Shown: one piece after another, positions 22,282 to 34,096 of the stretch | How positions within the stretch are numbered: the first letter of the stretch is position 1 | Layout of the letters: every line of letters starts with the position of its first letter | The notes under the pieces: model-generated | Told to the model about the DNA's origin: nothing | Databases searched by the model: none | What the model saw: only the letters and a program-made list of their open reading frames with translations | NCBI GenBank assembly: GCA_030522415.1 | Contig: CM060118.1 | Location: forward strand, 24,997,151 to 25,061,150 | Origin: Channallabes apus | Taxonomy: Eukaryota > Chordata > Actinopteri > Siluriformes > Clariidae | Reading direction: 5' to 3' | Length of the DNA stretch: 64,000 nt | Translations under genes and position numbers: made by a program

Positions 22282-22587
22282 GAGAGTTGATAGTTCCTTA
22301 GGTGCTTAACATACAGCAACATAACAACGTAACAACATATGCTAAAAAAACAAGTTATTCATCAAAATGATTGATGCCTCAGTGCCAGTGAACAATTCCA
22401 CCTTTCATTCGACATCCCCAAATAGAAATGCATATTGACCATTGTACCATGGGCTCAGGTTACAGATGCCGTTAGGACACTATTGCTCCTCCACACATTT
22501 TTTATCAATTGAAGGTGATCAATAACAATTATATTATTGTAATAATATACTTGTTATTGTCAACAATTCAATGGTCAACAATTCAAG

Positions 22588-22770
22588 ATGGCACCGGTGA
22601 GGTCGGCTGCCGTCACGACTGCTCCAACCACCTTTTCTCTGTTTTTGTTTTTGAAATTAGTTTTCAGTGTTTTAAAATCGGCAAAATCACCACCATTGAG
22701 TACATTAGGTATGATAGAGACACTCTTGTTTCTATTGGTATACAATGTACTCACAATTCAACGTTTTTAA
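22588..22770 (+). CDS. Short upstream frame of the LINE (60 codons), copy 2
   Basis: Same position, length and almost the same sequence as the frame at 18858-19040 on the minus strand. It begins MAPVRSAAVT and ends in NVLTIQRF where copy 1 has NVLTIRRF; the only other change is Phe to Leu in the FLF run. It overlaps a different frame that continues into the ORF2 endonuclease. Confidence 0.4.
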   Translation: MAPVRSAAVTTAPTTFSLFLFLKLVFSVLKSAKSPPLSTLGMIETLLFLLVYNVLTIQRF

Positions 22771-23640
22771 CTCCGGATCCGAGCTGGCCGAGTGAGATCC
22801 TGAGGGAGAACAAAGAACGCGACGCAAAGCGGCGGACCCGAGGGAAACGAGCCGCCGTCAGGAACAGGCTGAGAGCCCGTGCACACCGCACACCTCTGCC
22901 TAGCATCCTGCTCGCCAACGTCCAGTCACTGGAGAACAAGCTCGATGACCTCAGGGCCAGGATAAAGTACCAGAGAGACATTCGGGACTGCAATCTCCTC
23001 TGCTTCACCGAGACATGGCTGAACCCAGTGGTGCCGGACCACGTCATACAGCCAGCCGAGTTCTTCTCGGTTCACCGCATAGACAGGACGCGGGACTCGG
23101 GGAAGTCAAGGGGAGGCGGCGTGTGTTTAATGGTGAACAGCAGCTCGTGCAACAGCGCGAGCGTTGTTCCTCCTACACGCTCCTGCACACCAAATCTGGA
23201 ACTACTGTCCATCATGTGTCATCCTTTTTATCTTCCATGTGAGTTCACATCGGTCATAATCAGCGCCGTTTATATTCCACCACAAGTGGACACAAGGCGC
23301 TCACACAGCACCAGACACAGCACCGGGACCAACCTCAGACACGCAGCGCCGAACTTTTATCAGCACATCACCTGCCCCACCAGGTGTGAAAGGACACTGG
23401 ATCATTGTTATACAACGGTCAAAGACGGCTACAAGGCACAATGTCATCCACTGTTTGGTAAATCCGACCACGCCGCCATCTTCCTCATGCCAAAATACAA
23501 ACAAAAGCTGAAACAGGAAGTTCCGGTTCAGAGGGAGGTCGCGCGCTGGACGGACCAATCGGTGGCCGCGTTACAGGGCGCACTCGATGACGCAGACTGG
23601 GACATGTTCAGAAACAGCTCCGATGATGACGTCAGCGTGT
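22771..23640 (+). pseudogene. LINE copy 2: APE endonuclease part, truncated
   Basis: This encodes the same endonuclease as copy 1 (LLCFTETWLNPVVPDH, RGGGVCLMVNSS, GKSDHAAIF). An internal deletion removes the stretch with the catalytic GDFN motif, between PPQVDT and HAAPNFYQH near 23291-23340, so the nuclease is dead. The frame ends where retroviral sequence begins at 23641 (after DDDVSV). Confidence 0.82.
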
Positions 23641-23714
23641 CATACGATTTACCATAGTAAGGGTCACATCCTCATGTGTCATTATCCAAAAATAACAAAA
23701 ATTAATGGCAAGAA

Positions 23715-24530
23715 TTGGGATCGTGGGTGTTGAATAACCTCAGAGTTAATGATTGGGTTCGTGTGGGAGACACAGAGACTTGGTATAGCAAAACAAAGAA
23801 CACATACAAGGTCGGTCTGAACTGGTTGGTAGAAGCTAAGAGAGCTGTAGAGATAATTCCGGTGTCAACATTGAATCATAAGAGAGTGAATTGGAGCTTC
23901 CCACAGATAGAGATAAGCGACCCAAGGCTAAAAACGGTGCCAGAGAGTCTTTGGGCAAAGGGAAAACATGATGTGGGACTCGTATGTGATGTTGAACCAG
24001 TAAGAATTACACCAAAGTCAGCTTATAGGCCTTGTAAGACAAAGTACCCATTGAAAACTGAGGCGATAGAAGGCATTACTCCCGTGTTTAATTCTTTATT
24101 AAAGGCTGGAGTGATAATCCCATGTGAACACTCACCAGTTAGAACACCAATCTTTCCAGTGAAAAAAGCAAAGATTCCAGGTCAACCTGAAGATTGGAGA
24201 TTTGTGCAGGACCTTCAAGCAGTAAATGATGCAATAATACCAAGAGCTCCAAATGTCCCGAATCCATACACTATCCCAGCGCAAATCCCACCGGGCAGCC
24301 GGTGGTTTTCAGTTGTAGATTTGGCCAATGCATTTTTTAGCGTTCCTGTTCACCCTGACAGTCAGTACTGGTTTGCGTTTTCATTTAAGGGGAAACCATA
24401 TACTTTCACAAGATTATGTCAGGGATACTCAGAATCACCAACAATTTACAATGAACCATTAAGAAAAAGCCTGGAGTCGCTGACCCTGTCTCCAGGGTCA
24501 AGCCTTCTTCAATTTGTTGATGATTGTTGA
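23715..24530 (+). pseudogene. Endogenous retrovirus pol, N-terminal half of reverse transcriptase
   Basis: This open stretch of about 270 codons holds RT fingers and palm: a KAGVIIPCEHSPVRTPIFPV block, EDWRFVQDLQAVNDAI, SVVDLANAFFSVPVHPDS (palm Asp) and FTRLCQGYSESPTIYNE. It ends at the catalytic F-V-D-D box. There an L2 LINE has inserted directly after the two aspartates and one Cys codon. The protease active site is not visible upstream, and the first 60-70 residues look like degenerate pro/pol linker. Confidence 0.82.
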
Positions 24531-26457
24531 TGATCGGAAATTAGTGCGTAAATGGCGTCAAACTAAATTGTTGGTATTTCAAATAGCATGGAAAGAGAGC
24601 ATCCTGAACTATAGGAAAGCTCTTAGTGTAGCTAGATCAACGTATCTCTCCACTCTTATAGAAGAAAATAAAAATAATCCTAGATTTTTATTTAATACCG
24701 TAGCCAAATTAACCAGAAATAAGACCACTACAGAAATCTCCACAACAACATCATGCAATAGTGAGGACTTCATGAACTTTTTTAATAATAAAATTGTAAA
24801 TATCAGGCATAAAATTGAGGCTTTGAAACCAAACAATGTAATTGATACTGATGTTAACCTAGCCATGTCAGATTCAAACCTAGAATACTTTACTCCTCTT
24901 GAAGAGAATGAACTAATTTCACTCATCTCTTCTGCAAATTCATCAACCTGTATATTAGATCCTATACCGACACATTTTCTTAAACAGATAGTACCAGTAA
25001 TAACAGAACCGATGTTGAGAATAATTAATTCCTCACTCAGCATTGGTTATGTTCCAAAATCTTTTAAAGTAGCAGTTATTAAACCAATAATTAAGAAACC
25101 TGACCTTGACCCCTGTCAGCTGTCCAATTACAGGCCAATATCAAACCTCCCCTTTATCTCTAAGATTCTGGAAAAGATAGTAGCGGAGCAGCTATGCTCA
25201 TATCTACATAGAAATCGCATACATGAACTGTATCAGTCAGGATTTAGGCCTCATCACAGCACAGAAACAGCACTCGTTAAAGTAGTAAATGACCTCCTAT
25301 TGGCCTCTGATCAGGGTTGTGTAACTATGCTTGTATTACTCGACCTCAGTGCAGCGTTTGATACCATTGATCATGCTATTCTTCTTCACAGATTAGAAAA
25401 TTTAGTAGGAATTAAGGGTACAGCCCTCTCCTGGCTCAGATCCTATTTGACCGATCGTTATCAGTATGTAGACTTAAATGGTGATTATTCTGCATGTTCT
25501 CTAGTGGAGTTTGGCGTTCCGCAGGGTTCAGTTTTAGGCCCACTGCTTTTTTCCCTTTACATGCTTCCTCTGGGCAACATAATCCGTAAGCATGGTATTA
25601 GTTTTCATTGTTATGCTGACGACACACAGCTATACGTCTCAACAAAACCTGATGAGAAAAACCATCTTACTAAAGTTGAGCAATGTGTTCAGGACATAAG
25701 AAATTGGATGCTAATTAACTTCCTTCTGCTTAATCCGGATAAGACAGAAGTTCTAGTCATAGGACCGCATACAGCTAGAAGTAAAATCTTAGATCACACC
25801 GTAACTTTAGATGGCCTTTCCGTTCCGCCAAGTGCAACAGTAAAAGACCTCGGCGTGATTATAGATTCCAGCCTTTCATTTGAAGCTCATGTAGATAATA
25901 TCACCAGGATAGCATTCTTTCACCTTAGAAATATCGCCAAAATAAGAAATATATTGTCGCTAAATGATGCAGAAAAACTAGTTCATGCTTTTATCACTTC
26001 TAGGTTGGACTATTGTAATGCCTTACTGTCTGGTTGTTCAGTTAGGTGCATAAACAAGCTTCAGCTAGTCCAAAATGCAGCAGCGAGAGTCCTCACTAGA
26101 ACCAGAAGATATGAGCACATCACCCCTATCCTATCTTCACTGCATTGGCTCCCTGTGAAATTTCGCATTGATTTTAAAATACTACTCTTGACATATAAGG
26201 CATTAAATGGTCTCGCGCCGCAGTATCTGAGCGAACTGCTAGTGTCTTACGATCCGCCACGCCTACTTCGGTCAAAGGATGCAGGCTGCTTATCAGTACC
26301 GCGTATTATGAAAACTACAGCTGGGGGCAGAGCTTTTTCTTACAAAGCCCCAAAATTATGGAATAGTCTTCCAAATAGTGTTCGGGACTCAGACACAGTC
26401 TCAGTGTTTAAGTCTAGGCTAAAAACCTATTTATTTAACCAAGCATTTTATAAATAG
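24530..26457 (+). CDS. L2 reverse transcriptase frame, 5'-truncated but uninterrupted
   Basis: About 640 codons are open without a stop. Visible blocks are [20 protein letters not shown] (linker), [19 protein letters not shown] (RT block 1), [17 protein letters not shown] (palm A, catalytic Asp), [30 protein letters not shown] (catalytic Y-A-D-D) and the L2 C-terminal block [19 protein letters not shown]. It copies RNA at a nicked target in intact elements. Here the APE endonuclease is missing by 5' truncation, so the frame is a relic although undamaged, suggesting a fairly recent insertion. The stop is at 26455-26457. Confidence 0.88.
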
Positions 26458-27400
26458 ATTTGCCATAAGGTAAAGGAGCAGATCTGGGGGACTCATGGAC
26501 GTAGAGTATTATGGTGAACTGGTATGTTTAGATGCTGTCTTCCTCAGTCTCATTTGATCACTCAGGTTTGTTGACGGTGAGGTGATTGTTTGCTTTACAT
26601 CTCAGGGAGCCCTCATGTTTGTGTTTCCTTCTGGCTCTCCCTTTTAGTTATGCTGTCATAATTAGTCCTGCCGGAGTCCCTGCTTGCACTCTACAGTAAA
26701 TATACATTCACGTTAGACATTGTGACTGTGACCATACCTAATTGCAATCTCTCCTCCTCTTCTCTTCCTCCCCCTCTTTCTCTTTCCTCTCTCCCCCTGT
26801 CTCCCCCTTTCACTCTTTCTCTCTCTCTCTCTGTCGAGCTACACATGTGGTTCCTGAGCTGCCAGTGATCCAGACTCCCTCTGCCCTTCGGACCTGTCTG
26901 ATCCATCCTGGTGCCCGGTTTCTGGTTGGAGGTCTCATCGCATGGATGCCCCGTGTGTCTCTTTAGGATGCGTCTGGTGTCTGGGGATGATTCTCTATAC
27001 TTAGAAGATGGTTCTGGCCTCGACTGGTGTGGTCAGCTGTTTCTCTGAGGACTTGACAATTCGATAGTTCAGGACTGGAACTTTCTACAAGTCTATCTGA
27101 GTCTCGAATAACTACTGGACTCCATTTTACATCAAGTATTATAACATCAATTAACATCAACTATTATAGCTGAACCTAACACTTAACACTATATAAATGC
27201 AGATCATTTCCTGCTATCTGTTTCACCCAGATGAGGATGGGTTCCCTGTCGAGTCTGGTTCCTCTCAAGGTTTCTTCCTATTACCGTCTCAGGGAGTTTT
27301 TCCTTGCCACTGTCGCCCTCGGGCTTGCTCGCCAGGGAATATCTGAACATTTTGATTCATACACATTCACATTCCATACAAACTTAAATAATTCTTTTGA
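26458..27400 (+). other. L2 3' untranslated region
   Basis: This stretch has no gene. It contains a CT-rich simple tract (26750-26835) and leads into the conserved L2 3' end. Its presence downstream of the RT stop fits the L2 layout. Confidence 0.75.
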
Positions 27401-27474
27401 TTGTGTAAAGCTGTTTTGAGACAATGTCAATTGTTAAAAGCGCTATACAAATAAAATTGAATTGAATTGAATTG

Positions 27475-27995
27475 TTTGATAGCAGCGCCATCTAAAGAGC
27501 AATGTGAAAAGGACACCATAGCCTTGCTTTGTCACCTAGCAAAAAAAGGCCAAAAAGCAAGTCTATCTAAATTACAGTTTGTACAACAGCAGGTAAAATT
27601 CTTGGGGCATCTGATATCAGAACAAGGTAAAACTTTAGGTCCAAACAGAATAAAAGCAATTCAAGAAATTCCAAAAACAAAAAAGCAACTTATGTCATTT
27701 TGGGGCATGTGTTCATATTGCAGAACGTTCATTCCTAACTATGCAATCCTCGAGGCTCGCTTGAGTGAGATAGCTCATGGGAAGGGCCTACAGGCCCACA
27801 GTGCACTTAGTTGGACTCAAGAGGCAGAAAAGGCATTCACTAATTTGAAATTGGCACTACAAACCACACCTACTTTGGAGATCCCCAATCCAAATAAACC
27901 TTTTGTGCAGACAGTGGATGAAAAGCGAGGTTGCATTAAATCTGTGCTATTGCAAGAACATGGGAGTAAACGCAGGCCGGTGGCCTATTTTTCAG
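27475..27995 (+). pseudogene. Endogenous retrovirus pol, RT thumb and connection
   Basis: The frame resumes right after the L2 with LIAAPSKEQCEKDTIALLCH, then KFLGHLISEQGKTL and MSFWGMCSYCRTFIPNYA (thumb/connection), and SALSWTQEAEKAFTNLKLAL, ending in RRPVAYFS. It is cut there by the LTR of a gypsy element on the opposite strand. Roughly 70 residues of the connection region are then missing before retroviral sequence resumes at 36198. Confidence 0.82.
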
Positions 27996-29122
27996 TGTAA
28001 CCCTTTTTACCATAGGCTCGTGAGTGTTAGGGTCCTGTATGCTGTGATTAAACAATTTAACCCGTCGTGATACTGGTATCAATCCAAATGGTAAAAGGGA
28101 CATCTCATTGTAAAATAAACTGTCTAGGGTAATTATAATTCTCGCTTTATCCAGGTACTAAATAAGACACTCAGGGCACCTAACTTCTAACAACCTAAAG
28201 GAGTCATTCACAAAAGTACCCGCCTGTTTAATTTTTAAAACCATGTGGAAAAAACAACATAAACAACATACATTGGTTTAACTCTTGTATTGAGAAACCA
28301 AATACTGTAGCATAATTGTTTTAAAGTAACATATTTCTTGCACCGACCACAAAACAATAAACACAAGAAAGAAACAAAATTGGATAAATGACTCAGTCTT
28401 TAAATTCAAATAACCTTTGTGCACTTTGTTCCGGAATGTTCTTTAGGCAATCAAACCAAAAACCCAAAAAAAGAGATCTCGTTGGCGCGCTTAACGTTGG
28501 AGCTCATGAAGAAACTGTCGGACGTCCATGTTTTAAATGAATTTAGAACAGCTCTTACCGCTTCCCCAGTAGCAAACTTCCAGTCAGTTATATGAATGTC
28601 TTCCGATGTGCAGCAGCTTTATCCTCCGTTTTCCCTCACCTGTATCTGTGGACACGAAGCACGCGGTTTTCAGAAAACTCAGTCCGCGTTCGGCAAACCA
28701 AACTCCGAATTCCCACTCTGTAGAGCGTTTTTCCTCGTGAAGGATGTTTTTAGCGTGTAACCAGCAAATGTTCTTCGCGATATTAAGCAGAACCCCAGCG
28801 TTGCACTCGCGAAACTTTTCCGATATCCACGCTGCACTCACACAACTTCATTGCACGCCATCTTCTCTCTCCTCTCCCTCCTTGGCTCCGCCCCCTTCAC
28901 TCCTTGTGCGTCACCCCAGGAGGGAAACTCACAATATAATATGGCTATTTCCAGTACTTAAACATTTATTCAGTGTAACAATTCTAAACTTACATAACTT
29001 CTTGTAACTCATAAACACACTCTGCCTAATGCACATTAACAGATACAAAACTCTCTTCCATAACCCTTAAAGAAAATGAGAAAAAAACAATAGAATTGCC
29101 CGATGCAAATCAGGTTGTTACA
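27996..29122 (-). repeat. 3' LTR of the minus-strand gypsy element (full)
   Basis: It begins TGTAACAACC on the minus strand and ends GGGTTACA, giving a TGTAAC/GTTACA inverted terminus. Just upstream (29123-29135, minus strand) is the polypurine tract GGTGGGGGGAGAG. On the minus strand a GC box (28883-28893) and a TATA-like ATATTATATTG (28931-28941) suggest the promoter. The proximal 522 bases are repeated at 35676-36197. Confidence 0.85.
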
Positions 29123-29135
29123 CTCTCCCCCCACC

Positions 29136-29620
29136 AAACAAGACATGTCCTCATGGCTTATTACCTCTACCATATAAACAACAAATTCACAACACAATGT
29201 TTTGTCATGAACAAACCCATATGGCACATTAAAAGAAATATTCTGTCAGTAATGTCTTCGAGATTAATAACATGAATTATTAACATGAAATGCCATTTCA
29301 CTGTTAGTTCAGAAAATAACAAACTACTTCTCAATATTTCTGTTATACATATGCATCTGTCCCCATAAGAACTGTATTTCAAAATTTAAAAAATAAAAGT
29401 ACAGATCTTCAAAATTGGATACCCAAACAAAATAATATACATAAACACTTTCACTAAGTGTTATAGCTTCCACCATTTTTCCTGAAATATTTATGTAAGT
29501 GTACAAACAAAATTGTCTAAACTTAAGGCTAAACCAAACTATCTAATATGCTTCAAACATTAAAATGTCTTACAAAAAACTAGTGAGAACCATAACCTAA
29601 TGATCTCTACCAAATATATG
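29136..29620 (-). other. Gypsy 3' untranslated region, no env
   Basis: Between the pol stop and the polypurine tract I see no coding frame with motifs, so the element has no envelope gene. Confidence 0.6.
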
Positions 29621-30847
29621 TCATAGGGTTTCTACAGGGGTACCTATCCATTTATAAAGGCAAGAGACATACTTCACAATGGGAGCAACTACCACACTTG
29701 GATGTCCCAATGAATCATAAGTCAATCTGAGTGGAGCTTTCTTGACTCTTTGGGTCCATCTAACCATTGTCTCAATGTCGGCCCCATCTTCAGACAAATG
29801 ACTCTCTGCTCCTAATGTCCCCTCATCTGAAACCTTTTCTTGTAGCTCATTGGCCTGATGTGACTCAATTTCTCTCCTTTCTGTAGCTACTTCTGTCTCT
29901 GAAGACAACCCATCTGACTCAACTACCTCTGGCTGCCTAGTCAGGTCATTCCCGACAATATTTAGGTCAAAACTGAATGGCTCTGACAGCTCCTCATCCT
30001 GTCTGCTTTGGGGAATTCTAGGAAGCATGTCATACCACACACTACTCTCTTCGTCTTCAGAGTCAGTGTACTCTCCCTCATTGCGATTATCTGATTTGTT
30101 CCCTTCGGCATCAGACTTCTCAATTAATACCTGCGAACCCTTGTCTAACTTATCTCTTAGAAATCTCTTTCTTCTCCTCTGGCGAACTCTTTTACTCGGT
30201 ACAGGTTTGGCATTAAGTACTGGCTCAAGACACACATTCTGTCCCAAAGGCAGGAGGTGGTTTCGATGGAGGACTTTAACAGGTCCATTTCCATCCTCTG
30301 GTCTCAAACGGAACACCGGCAAGTCTGCCATTTGGCTGTCTACCACATACAGAGTTGAGCCCCAGCGGTCGGCCAACTTGTGCTTTCCCTGTAATCCCAA
30401 ATTCCTGATCAAAACTCTATCCCCAGGCAGTAACTGTGAACAACGGATCTTTCTGTCATACCTCTGCTTATTGCCTTCGTTTTGCTTGGCAGCGAAGGAC
30501 TCAGCAAGTTCATATGCTGCTTTCAGCTCCTTTCTCACCTCAGCCACATACTTAAGGTATGTTCTGTTTTGTGTGTTGTCACTAGAAGTCCCAAAACACA
30601 GATCCACAGGCAATCTTGCCTCATGTCCAAACATAAGGTAATAGGGAGAAAATCCAGTGGCGTCATTAGATGTACAATTGTAGGCATGAACGAGATGTAC
30701 GATATGTTGACTCCACCTCTTTTTCTTATTTAACTCCAAAGTTCCAAGCATATCTAGCAAGGTCCTATTAAACCTTTCAGGCTGGGGGTCACCCTGTGGG
30801 TGATAGGGAGTAGTCCTTGACTTCTCAACCCCAAGCATACTCAACAA
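29621..30847 (-). pseudogene. pol: Gypsy Pol, integrase C-terminal part after a frameshift
   Basis: The integrase core resumes in the new frame (MLGVEKSRTTPYHPQGD with the catalytic Glu region in PERFNRTLLDML). It continues through the GPY/F-like C-terminal region (DRVLIRNLGLQGKHKLADRW) and a long acidic, low-complexity tail (SDNRNEGEYTDSEDEES) to a stop. There is no chromodomain and no env. The single frameshift between this and the upstream frame is the only coding defect I see in the element. Confidence 0.82.
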
Positions 30848-30887
30848 CTCATGGATTAGGCGACTTTCAAAGTCCCTCCCTTGATCA

Positions 30888-33800
30888 CTATGTATCCGTT
30901 TTGGTAATCCATAATGGACAAAAATACTTATCTACCAAGACTTTTGCCACGGAAGATGCTTTTTGGTCCTTTGTCGGAAAGGCTTGTGCATATCGTGTAT
31001 AGTGATCAGTAATGACCAAGACATTTTCCGTGTTACTCAAATCTGGCTCAATGGACAAAAAGTCCATGCACACAAGATCTAATGGTCCATTACTCTGCAA
31101 GTGAGATAGCGGAGCAACCTTTTTGGGCAGGGTCTTTCTCTTTATGCACCGCACACAAGATTTACAGTAACCTTCCACATCTGACTTCATTCCTGGCCAA
31201 TAGAACCGGTCTCTAATCAACCCATATGATTTCTCACAGCCTAAATGACCGGAATCATCATGCAGTGATTTCATCACTATCCTCCTGTATTTGTCTGGCA
31301 AAACCAGTTGGGATTGGCTTCTTTTTCCAGGTGGACTGGTGATTCTATACATGACCCCTTGGCGTAGCTTCAACCGTTCCCACTCTCTCACAAGCAGAGC
31401 AGTGATTCGATTCTTCGCCTTGTTAACCTTTGTCACATCTCCATGACTTAGAGCTGACCATACTTCACCTATACCAGGATCCTGTTGCTGAGCATTGGAC
31501 AGTTCCAATGGACTCAGGACAGGCATCTCCTTGGCACACAAAGTAGACAGTTTACAATAAGCTTGGGGAATAGCATGCACAGAAAACCCCAAATGATCCA
31601 TCTCTTTGCCAGAACACGAATTTCTATGTTCTGTCACACCAGACATTTGACACAGAGCTTTTACGCCCCCCAGAGATATGTCCTCCCACTGTCGTTCCGC
31701 TACAGGTACAGGGTGTGGACGGCGAGACAGAGCATCTGCGTCAATGTTTTGAACTCCTGATCGGTATTTAAGGTTGAAATTGTAGGTGGATAAGGCAGCA
31801 AGCCAGCGGTGGCCGGTCGCATCCAATTTTGCAGATGTCAACACGTATGTTAACGGGTTGTTGTCAGTTCTCACCTCAAACTTCGCCCCATACAGATAAT
31901 CATGCAATTTGTCAACCACTGCCCACTTCAAAGCCAAAAATTCCAATTTATGAGCAGGATAGTGTCGCTCAGAGGGTGCAAGGCTCCGACTAATGAAAGC
32001 AACTGGTCTCAACCCTTCACCTTGATCTTGGTATAGCACACCACCTAGACCTTCTCGGCTAGCATCTCCATGCAATACATAGGGTAACTGCGGGTTTGCA
32101 AAAGCCAATACAGGTGCTTGAGTAAGCTTCCGCTTCAGCTCTTCAAAGGCCTGCTCACATTTTTCATCCCACCTTTTATCAAAAGGCTCTGATGGACTTA
32201 GGTAGGTTTTTTCTAGCTTCACTCTGGACCTCTTGCCAGTTGGAGGATAACCTGACAACAACTGGTTCAACGGATACGCCACCTTGGAGTAATCCCTCAC
32301 AAACCGCCTATAATACCCACAGAAACCAAGGAACGACCGCAAAGCGGATACATTAGTCGGTCGTGGCCAGGTAGTTACTGCCTCGGTTTTCTTTGGGTCA
32401 GTAGATACTCCATCCTGAGAGATAATATGTCCCAAATACGTCACTGACGGCTGACAAAACTGACATTTGTCTAACGACAGTTTGAGACCTTCATCTCCCA
32501 AGCGATCAAGCACCTTTAATAGTCTCGTCTCATGTTCTTCGAGCGTAGAACCAAACACGATAATATCATCAAGATAGACTAGAACCTCAAGAAGATTCAT
32601 GTCACCAACAGTCTGTTCCATGAGTCGCTGAAAGGTAGCTGGAGCTCCGGATACTCCTTGTGGCATTCTCTCAAACTGATAGAAACCAGCTGGGCAAATG
32701 AAAGCAGTTTTCTCCTTGTCAGATTCATTCATAGGGACTTGGTAATACCCACTTCGGAGGTCCAACACACTGAACCATTTGCTGCCATTTAGACAAGCCA
32801 ATGCATCCTCGATTCTTGGCACTGTGTATTGGTCAGGAATAGTGCGTTTGTTTAGCGTTCTAAAGTCCACACACATTCTGATTCTCCCATTTCTCTTCCT
32901 AACGACAACAATAGGCGAGGCATAAGGGCTTCTTGACTCTGTAATAATTCCAGCATTCTTCAAATCCCAAAGATGCTGTCTCAACGCCTCCAAATCATCT
33001 GGTGGCAGTCGACGAGATCTCTCTCGAAAAGGTTTGTTCTCAGTGGTCTTGAGGGTGTGGCGAACACTTTTACAACAGCCTACATCAAACTCATGGGCAG
33101 AAAAAACATTGCTACGCTTAATCATTTTCTCTACTAACCTTTCCTTCCACTCCTTGGGGGCTGGCGAGTCTCCAAAATTGAAAGAATTGAGGTTCAGTGC
33201 TTCAACTGAGTCTGTGCCAGGCTCTGTATTAACAAAAGGCAATGGAACCAAATCGACTGGAAAAAGGTAAGCAATCGGGGTCCCTCTGGTCAATGTGACT
33301 TCTCGGACAGACACATTCCGAACCATAACAGAAATTTTCCTACCTTTCGCAATGGTGGCTGCCTGTAACTCTGGCCTTACTAAAAGCTCCTCAGGGAACC
33401 TTGTCCCCTCAACAGGTTCATCAGGTGAATCTACTAGAACAGCTTGAGTGCTTGGCTGTCTCCGAAACTTGGGTATGCCCATTACTCTAGCCACACCTCC
33501 AGGGCGCAAGGTAACAGGTCGAGTTTGTGTGAACCATACAGCTCCTCTCTCTTGATCATTACCATCAGACAAAGGTGCTGATAATTCCTTCAAAACCTTC
33601 TTAAAAACAGGATGAATATGCTTTGAGCTTATAAGGCTTTCCCCTCCCTTCTCTCTACATCTCTTTAGCAGGCGTCTCACTGTTGGTGTGTTTGTGCCAA
33701 CAAGGATAGAGGTGTCACCTTTCACAACTGGGTCGGGGCAGACCAACACAAGGGCATCAAAAGTCTCTGTGACTCCTACATCAGATTCCAAAAACTCCAG

Positions 33801-34076
33801 CTTAAGCAACAAATAGCCATCGTAAGGGTAATCAGCAGGACTGAGACCCCATATTTGCAAAGCACTAATGGGTGTCAATGGCAGATGTGCCAAGTATCGA
33901 TCATAAAAGGATCTGTACAGCAGAGTCACTTGAGAACCAGTGTCAATTATAGCTTTAGCATATATGCCCTCAATCTGCACGGTTACTGCTGAGCTTGGGC
34001 CCACTAAGCCTTCGGGTATAGCATTTTCTGCTTCTTTCACTGAGTTGATGCACTTTGTGGAACGTGTCTTCACCAC
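30888..34076 (-). pseudogene. pol: Gypsy Pol: protease, reverse transcriptase, RNase H, integrase start
   Basis: The frame is open for 1062 codons. In order: aspartic protease with AIIDTGSQVTLL (DTG at residues 45-47); reverse transcriptase with YTVPRIEDALACLNGSKWFS, SVLDLRSGYYQVPM and the catalytic YLDD near residue 500; RNase H (VLHGDASREGLGG, RTDNNPLTYVL); integrase zinc-binding HHCC region (HLGCEKSYGLIRDRFYWPG, CKSCVRCIKRK) and the first catalytic Asp in LVCMDFLS. It is cut by a +1 frameshift in a T-run near 30929; integrase continues in another frame to 29621. It probably begins by frameshifting from gag rather than at a start codon. Confidence 0.85.
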
Positions 34077-34096
34077 CGGGACACCAAGCCGTTCCT

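Larger units (their letters stand above)
24527..27474 (+). mobile_element. L2 LINE, 5'-truncated, inserted in retroviral pol
   Basis: The element enters the retroviral RT gene at an ATTGTT motif present at both junctions, so it is a short duplication or microhomology. It lacks the endonuclease half but keeps the whole RT frame, a 1-kb 3' untranslated region (26458-27400) and the characteristic L2 3' end (AAAGCGCTATACAAATAAAA followed by ATTGA repeats near 27440-27474). Retroviral coding resumes immediately after it in the correct order. Confidence 0.92.

Noticed and set aside
22509..22600. Start of a 382-codon gene at 22509
   Set aside because: The first codons are flanking sequence before the LINE 5' end; the frame only becomes meaningful within the LINE.
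24609..25043. A 144-codon frame on the minus strand
   Set aside because: It is the antisense shadow of the L2 reverse transcriptase frame.
28584..28841. An 85-codon gene on the minus strand
   Set aside because: It lies within the full LTR of the gypsy element and has no motif; most likely chance within regulatory sequence.
30027..30641. A 204-codon frame on the plus strand
   Set aside because: It is the antisense shadow of the gypsy integrase tail, with no motif of its own.
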